NCBI GenBank assembly: GCA_003508835.1
Contig: PUFA01000022.1
Location: forward strand, 1,736,001 to 1,800,000
DNA length: 64,000 nt
DNA from: Eonycteris spelaea
Taxonomy: Eukaryota > Chordata > Mammalia > Chiroptera > Pteropodidae
Direction: 5' to 3'
Under the pieces are notes generated by a model, which saw only the letters and a list, made by a program, of their open reading frames with translations, was not told the origin of the DNA and did not search any database. The translations under genes were made by a program, and so were the position numbers. Position 1 is the first letter of the stretch, and each line of letters opens with the position of its first letter. Below, piece by piece: positions 61,131-64,000 of this stretch.

Positions 61131-61879
61131 CTATGAATGAGTTTTGTCTAACTAGCCTAACCTCTTACACAATCTTAAATATATATTAAAAAGTCCCCTT
61201 AACTTTAATGTAGTTATTGATGTATGGCAAGAATATGATTTAAACCCGTATACGTTAGGATACATGATGATGATATGGCTACCTGTGAACATACAAGAAC
61301 TAGAACGAAAATTGTCACGTGAGAACTAGAACAGTACCCATCTTCCAAGTCTGGAGAAGTCATTTGCCAACTGCTAATCTAATTTGTACATTGAGTTTTA
61401 TATTTTAATCAGTAATGACTTTGACTTCTCAAGTCAAAGTTCTTTTACAAATTTAATGGTCATTCTTCATAGCTTCCAAATATCTGCTCATCTTTGTGAT
61501 TTCATTTTTGACTTCTTTAAACAAAAAATATGCAGTGCTATCTATATTTTGCAATTTTTATCATCATTTCTTAGGCTTGGGGTGGAAATCTGTTCTTTAT
61601 TTTACCCATTGGTTTGTATGCATCCTCATGCTCAATGCTCATCTGTGTGTCCCCACCAGGCCTCCTTGGAAGATGCTTTCCTCTAGAATCACTAGCAAAT
61701 ATATTATTACATGTATGCTACTTTGTCATACTTTATTTGTTAATATTGGGGCTATAAAACAAAAAATATCTCTTCCTTAAATGAATTAAGATTCTATTGA
61801 AAAGACAAGTATAAACATAATTACAAAATATTGAAGTAAATGCTAATGTAGATTTTCATAAACTACTATTGGTCTGTTA
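61131..61879. other. Unassigned AT-rich DNA
   Basis: Overlapping 100- and 94-codon plus-strand frames (61384-61780) are Phe/Ile/Leu-rich in T-rich DNA and look like composition effects. Confidence 0.45.
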
Positions 61880-61975
61880 GTATCTTTATCAAACCCTCCT
61901 CTAAACTGTGAATTTCTTGAAGGCTTGTGTTTTTACTTCATATTATGCCAAATAAAAATTGTTGAATGAATGAAC
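61880..61975 (+). mobile_element. LINE-2 3'-tail fragment
   Basis: TCTAAACTGTGAATTTCTTG, AAGGCTTGTGTTTTTACTTC, then AAATTGTTGAATGAATGAAC follows the L2 tail (CTAGAATGTAAGCTCCATGA, GGGCAGGGACTTTGTC, then TTGTTGAATGAATGA). Confidence 0.7.
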
Positions 61976-62154
61976 TGAACTCAGTTTGAGACAACTAAGT
62001 TGATACAAGTTTATAACATCTAGACAGTTGGAAAATGTGCAAATCAATTGCACTGTGCACTGATAAACAAGAACATAGTACCTTATTTAGTTTAGCACAG
62101 CTTCCTGAAAAAAATATGGATTGATAGTTCTTTATGTTGCTTATATTGAATGAT

Positions 62155-62350
62155 TATAATAGATATTAATTGAGTCCTTGATCAGATTCAAGCACTAGTC
62201 TAAATGTTTTACAAGTATTAACTCAATTAACAATAAAACCCTATGAACTGAATTATATTATTACCCCCACAAAAAAGAGGGTGATTTGCCAAGTAACAGA
62301 GCAAGGGCAAACCAGGATCAGACCCGCCCAGTAAGGCTCCAGAGACCCAG
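62155..62350 (-). mobile_element. MIR SINE
   Basis: Plus strand reads TCAAGCACTAGTCTAAATGT, TTTACAAGTATTAACTCAAT, ACCCTATGAACTGAATTATA, TTATTACCCCCACAAAAAAG, CCAAGTAACAGAGCAAGGGC. This is the reversed MIR consensus in order, including the GACCCGCCCAGTAAGGCTCC equivalent of the tRNA-derived half. Confidence 0.85.
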
Positions 62351-62371
62351 CTCCCAGTTTCTACGGAGGAT

Positions 62372-62530
62372 TTGTTCATTCAATAGGCAATTACAGAGGG
62401 TATGCTGATTGTCAACTATGGCTGGGTTTTGGGGCGAAAGATTGAATAAAACATAATCCTTCCAGTCAAAGAATTTTTAGTCGGATAAAGGGAGGCCAAA
62501 TAAAAAAAAATACAGAAATGATACAGGTTT
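62372..62530 (-). mobile_element. LINE-2 3'-end fragment
   Basis: TTCATTCAATAGGCAATTAC, then GAATAAAACATAATCCTTCC and AGTCAAAGAATTTTTAGTCG follow the reversed L2 tail (TTCATTCAACAAATATTTAT, GAACAAAACAGACAAAGTCC, CATGGAGCTTACATTCTAG). Confidence 0.7.
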
Positions 62531-62945
62531 TATTTTAAAAATGTATATAGAACAAAAAAATCAGGTCATGCCAATCTACCGGGAACATGCGGCATCTAAA
62601 CTAGAGTCTTATATAAGCTGTTACTATTCTGTTGTGATCCAAGCCTCAGAGAGAATGATTATTGCCTTAAAACAAAGTAGGTGAAAAATAGAGTTACAAA
62701 GGTGTATATTTACTTTTGTGTTTTAGAGGTATCTAAATCATAATATCGAATTCCTCTAACCACAGATGCCTTTTACAGATAACATAAACTTTCATAAGCT
62801 GCGGTATCATGTGGACTAGTGTCACTAAAGAGACTGCACTTCTGCTTCTGTGACATCTGTAGAAAGCAGTAATGTCCCATAGCTGACTTACTCTGAATCA
62901 ACTATAACTTTGATCAGGGATTGTAAAGATTCATCCTTTCCTCTT
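62531..62945. other. Unassigned AT-rich DNA
   Basis: No recognised feature. Confidence 0.45.
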
Positions 62946-62962
62946 AAAAGTGTGCAATAGCT

Positions 62963-63367
62963 TTCAGGTTTATATCCCACATGTAAGTGATATCATGTGA
63001 TTTGCAACTTTTTCTGTCTGGCTTATTTCACTTAGCATGATTATCTCAAGGTCCTAAAAGCAGCAAATGAACAGGACAAACAAACAGAGACTCGTGAACA
63101 TAGACAATAGGGAGAGGGGAGAGGGTAAGGGGAGGTAGATGGAGTAAAGAGGGTCAAATATGTGGTGACAGAAAGGAATCGAACTGTGGGAGGTGCACAC
63201 ACAGTGGGGGGAAAAAATTGTGTGTGTGTGCGCGCGCTGTGCGCGCGCACACACACACACACACACCCATACATATATATATATGCCTCACTGTTAAAGT
63301 GTATAGCTGAAACTTATTGGATTTTGTTATCCAATGCCACCACAAAAAAAAAATGTAAAAAGAAAAA
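62963..63367 (+). mobile_element. LINE-1 insertion with 5' inversion (twin priming), bat-like 3' end
   Basis: The insertion is flanked by identical 17-bp target duplications AAAAGTGTGCAATAGCT at 62946-62962 and 63368-63384. The right part (about 63055-63367) is L1 3' UTR in plus orientation, with AGGGTCAAATATGTGGTGAC, GTATAGCTGAAACTTATTGG, ATCCAATGCCACCAC and an A-rich tail. The left part (62963 to about 63054) is L1 sequence in the opposite orientation (GGCTTATTTCACTTAGCATG), which, once reversed, would join directly to the start of the right part. That is the signature of twin priming. The 3' end resembles chiropteran L1 as I recall it. It is heavily 5'-truncated and has no coding capacity. 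Confidence 0.9.
63219..63285. repeat. (TG)n(CG)n / (CG)n(CA)n hairpin then (TA)n microsatellite
   Basis: Inside the L1 3' UTR. GTGTGTGTGTGCGCGCGC (63220-63237) and its exact reverse complement (63241-63258) flank a 3-base loop TGT. The CA run continues to about 63266, and a TA run lies at 63272-63284. Alternating purine-pyrimidine sequence of this kind is prone to Z-DNA and cruciform formation. Confidence 0.95.
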
Positions 63368-63384
63368 AAAAGTGTGCAATAGCT

Positions 63385-64000
63385 AGTACAAATTGCCTGA
63401 ACTAGAGCAAAAAGAGTAACTTTAAAATTTGTTTATACTGCTAATATTTTATTTCACTGTAAAAGGTGAATTTTAATGGAATGCTATCAAGAAAGCAGAT
63501 TAGAAAAACTTATCTATTTTAGGTACTGCCGAAGTAGAAATTAAGTATATGCTGCCATATACTTAATAAAACTTTCTTTAAAAAAATATTTATAATGCTT
63601 ATCATGCTGCGTGTGATTAATGAATACGGAAGGCGCGAACCCCTAGCCATGCCTTTCACAACGTGTAGTGAGAGCGTTTGGAGCGAAGCAGCGAGTGGTC
63701 CTGTCCGTGGGAATTCGTGTTGCCATGCACGCGACAGCAGCCTTTGATGATATCATGGAACAGAGTCCCAGGAGGTCAGAAGAATGACTCGCTTTTTTTC
63801 TTTTCTAATATAAGCATGGTTTGAATTAAGGTTTTCAAATTTTTTAATGCTAAGCATGTTTTATAAATGGTATCCCACTGAATTAATCAGACGTTTTAAG
63901 TTTTCCATCAGGAACTGATGGAGACAGCTCTGAGTGCATTCACTCTGTGTTAATACAGTGTGGTGGCTGGCGGGCCCTCGGGCTTGCCTCCTGTGGGTCA
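63385..64000. other. Unassigned DNA with a small CpG-richer patch
   Basis: The patch at 63608-63740 has about 12 CpG in 130 bp by hand count in AT-rich surroundings. No exon, RNA or repeat recognised. Confidence 0.4.

Noticed and set aside
1..64000. CRISPR arrays, operons, phage or bacterial mobile elements
   Set aside because: The sequence is mammalian by repeat content. No regularly spaced repeats or bacterial gene organisation exist.

Overview
This window reads as mammalian, non-coding chromosomal DNA: intergenic or deep intronic sequence with no gene I can name. I found no convincing multi-exon protein gene, tRNA, rRNA, CRISPR array, operon or prokaryotic signal. Most open frames are short and have no recognisable domain. 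The exceptions are relics of LINE-2 (L2) retrotransposon reading frames. Ancient MIR and L2 copies place it in a mammal. The 3' end of the LINE-1 at 62963-63367 resembles what I remember of bat (chiropteran) L1 3' ends, so a bat is my best guess. That is recall, not a search. No young tRNA-derived SINE typical of pig, ruminant, carnivore, horse or vesper bat was recognised.

Layout. From 1 to 12 kb the DNA is mixed and fairly GC-rich, with two old minus-strand L2 copies (about 4150-4990 and 5560-6430) and a CpG-rich patch (about 6880-7300). From 12 to 28 kb it is mostly unassigned, with microsatellites, MIR and L2 scraps, a 218-bp hAT-type DNA transposon with a perfect 8-bp target-site duplication nested inside an older repeat (14248-14998), and one AT-rich block (about 19790-20290) that could be regulatory. 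From 28 to 32 kb lies a long plus-strand L2 (about 29440-31462) whose decayed frames still show an endonuclease motif and reverse-transcriptase tail similarity. From 32 to 48 kb there are further MIR and L2 fragments, a second CpG-rich patch (about 39660-40255), and three old minus-strand L1 fragments. From 48 to 64 kb the DNA is very AT-rich with few recognised repeats until the right end, where MIR, L2 and an L1 with a 5' inversion cluster.

Two short stretches could be ends of real or dead transcripts and deserve a homology search: a plus-strand acceptor followed by a 24-codon frame (31731-31807), and a minus-strand frame with downstream AATAAA signals (60767-61121). Neither is recognised. 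I found no new biological system. The best-supported observations are transposon insertion structures and DNA-structure-prone repeats. All repeat family names come from remembered consensus sequences and need RepeatMasker confirmation.
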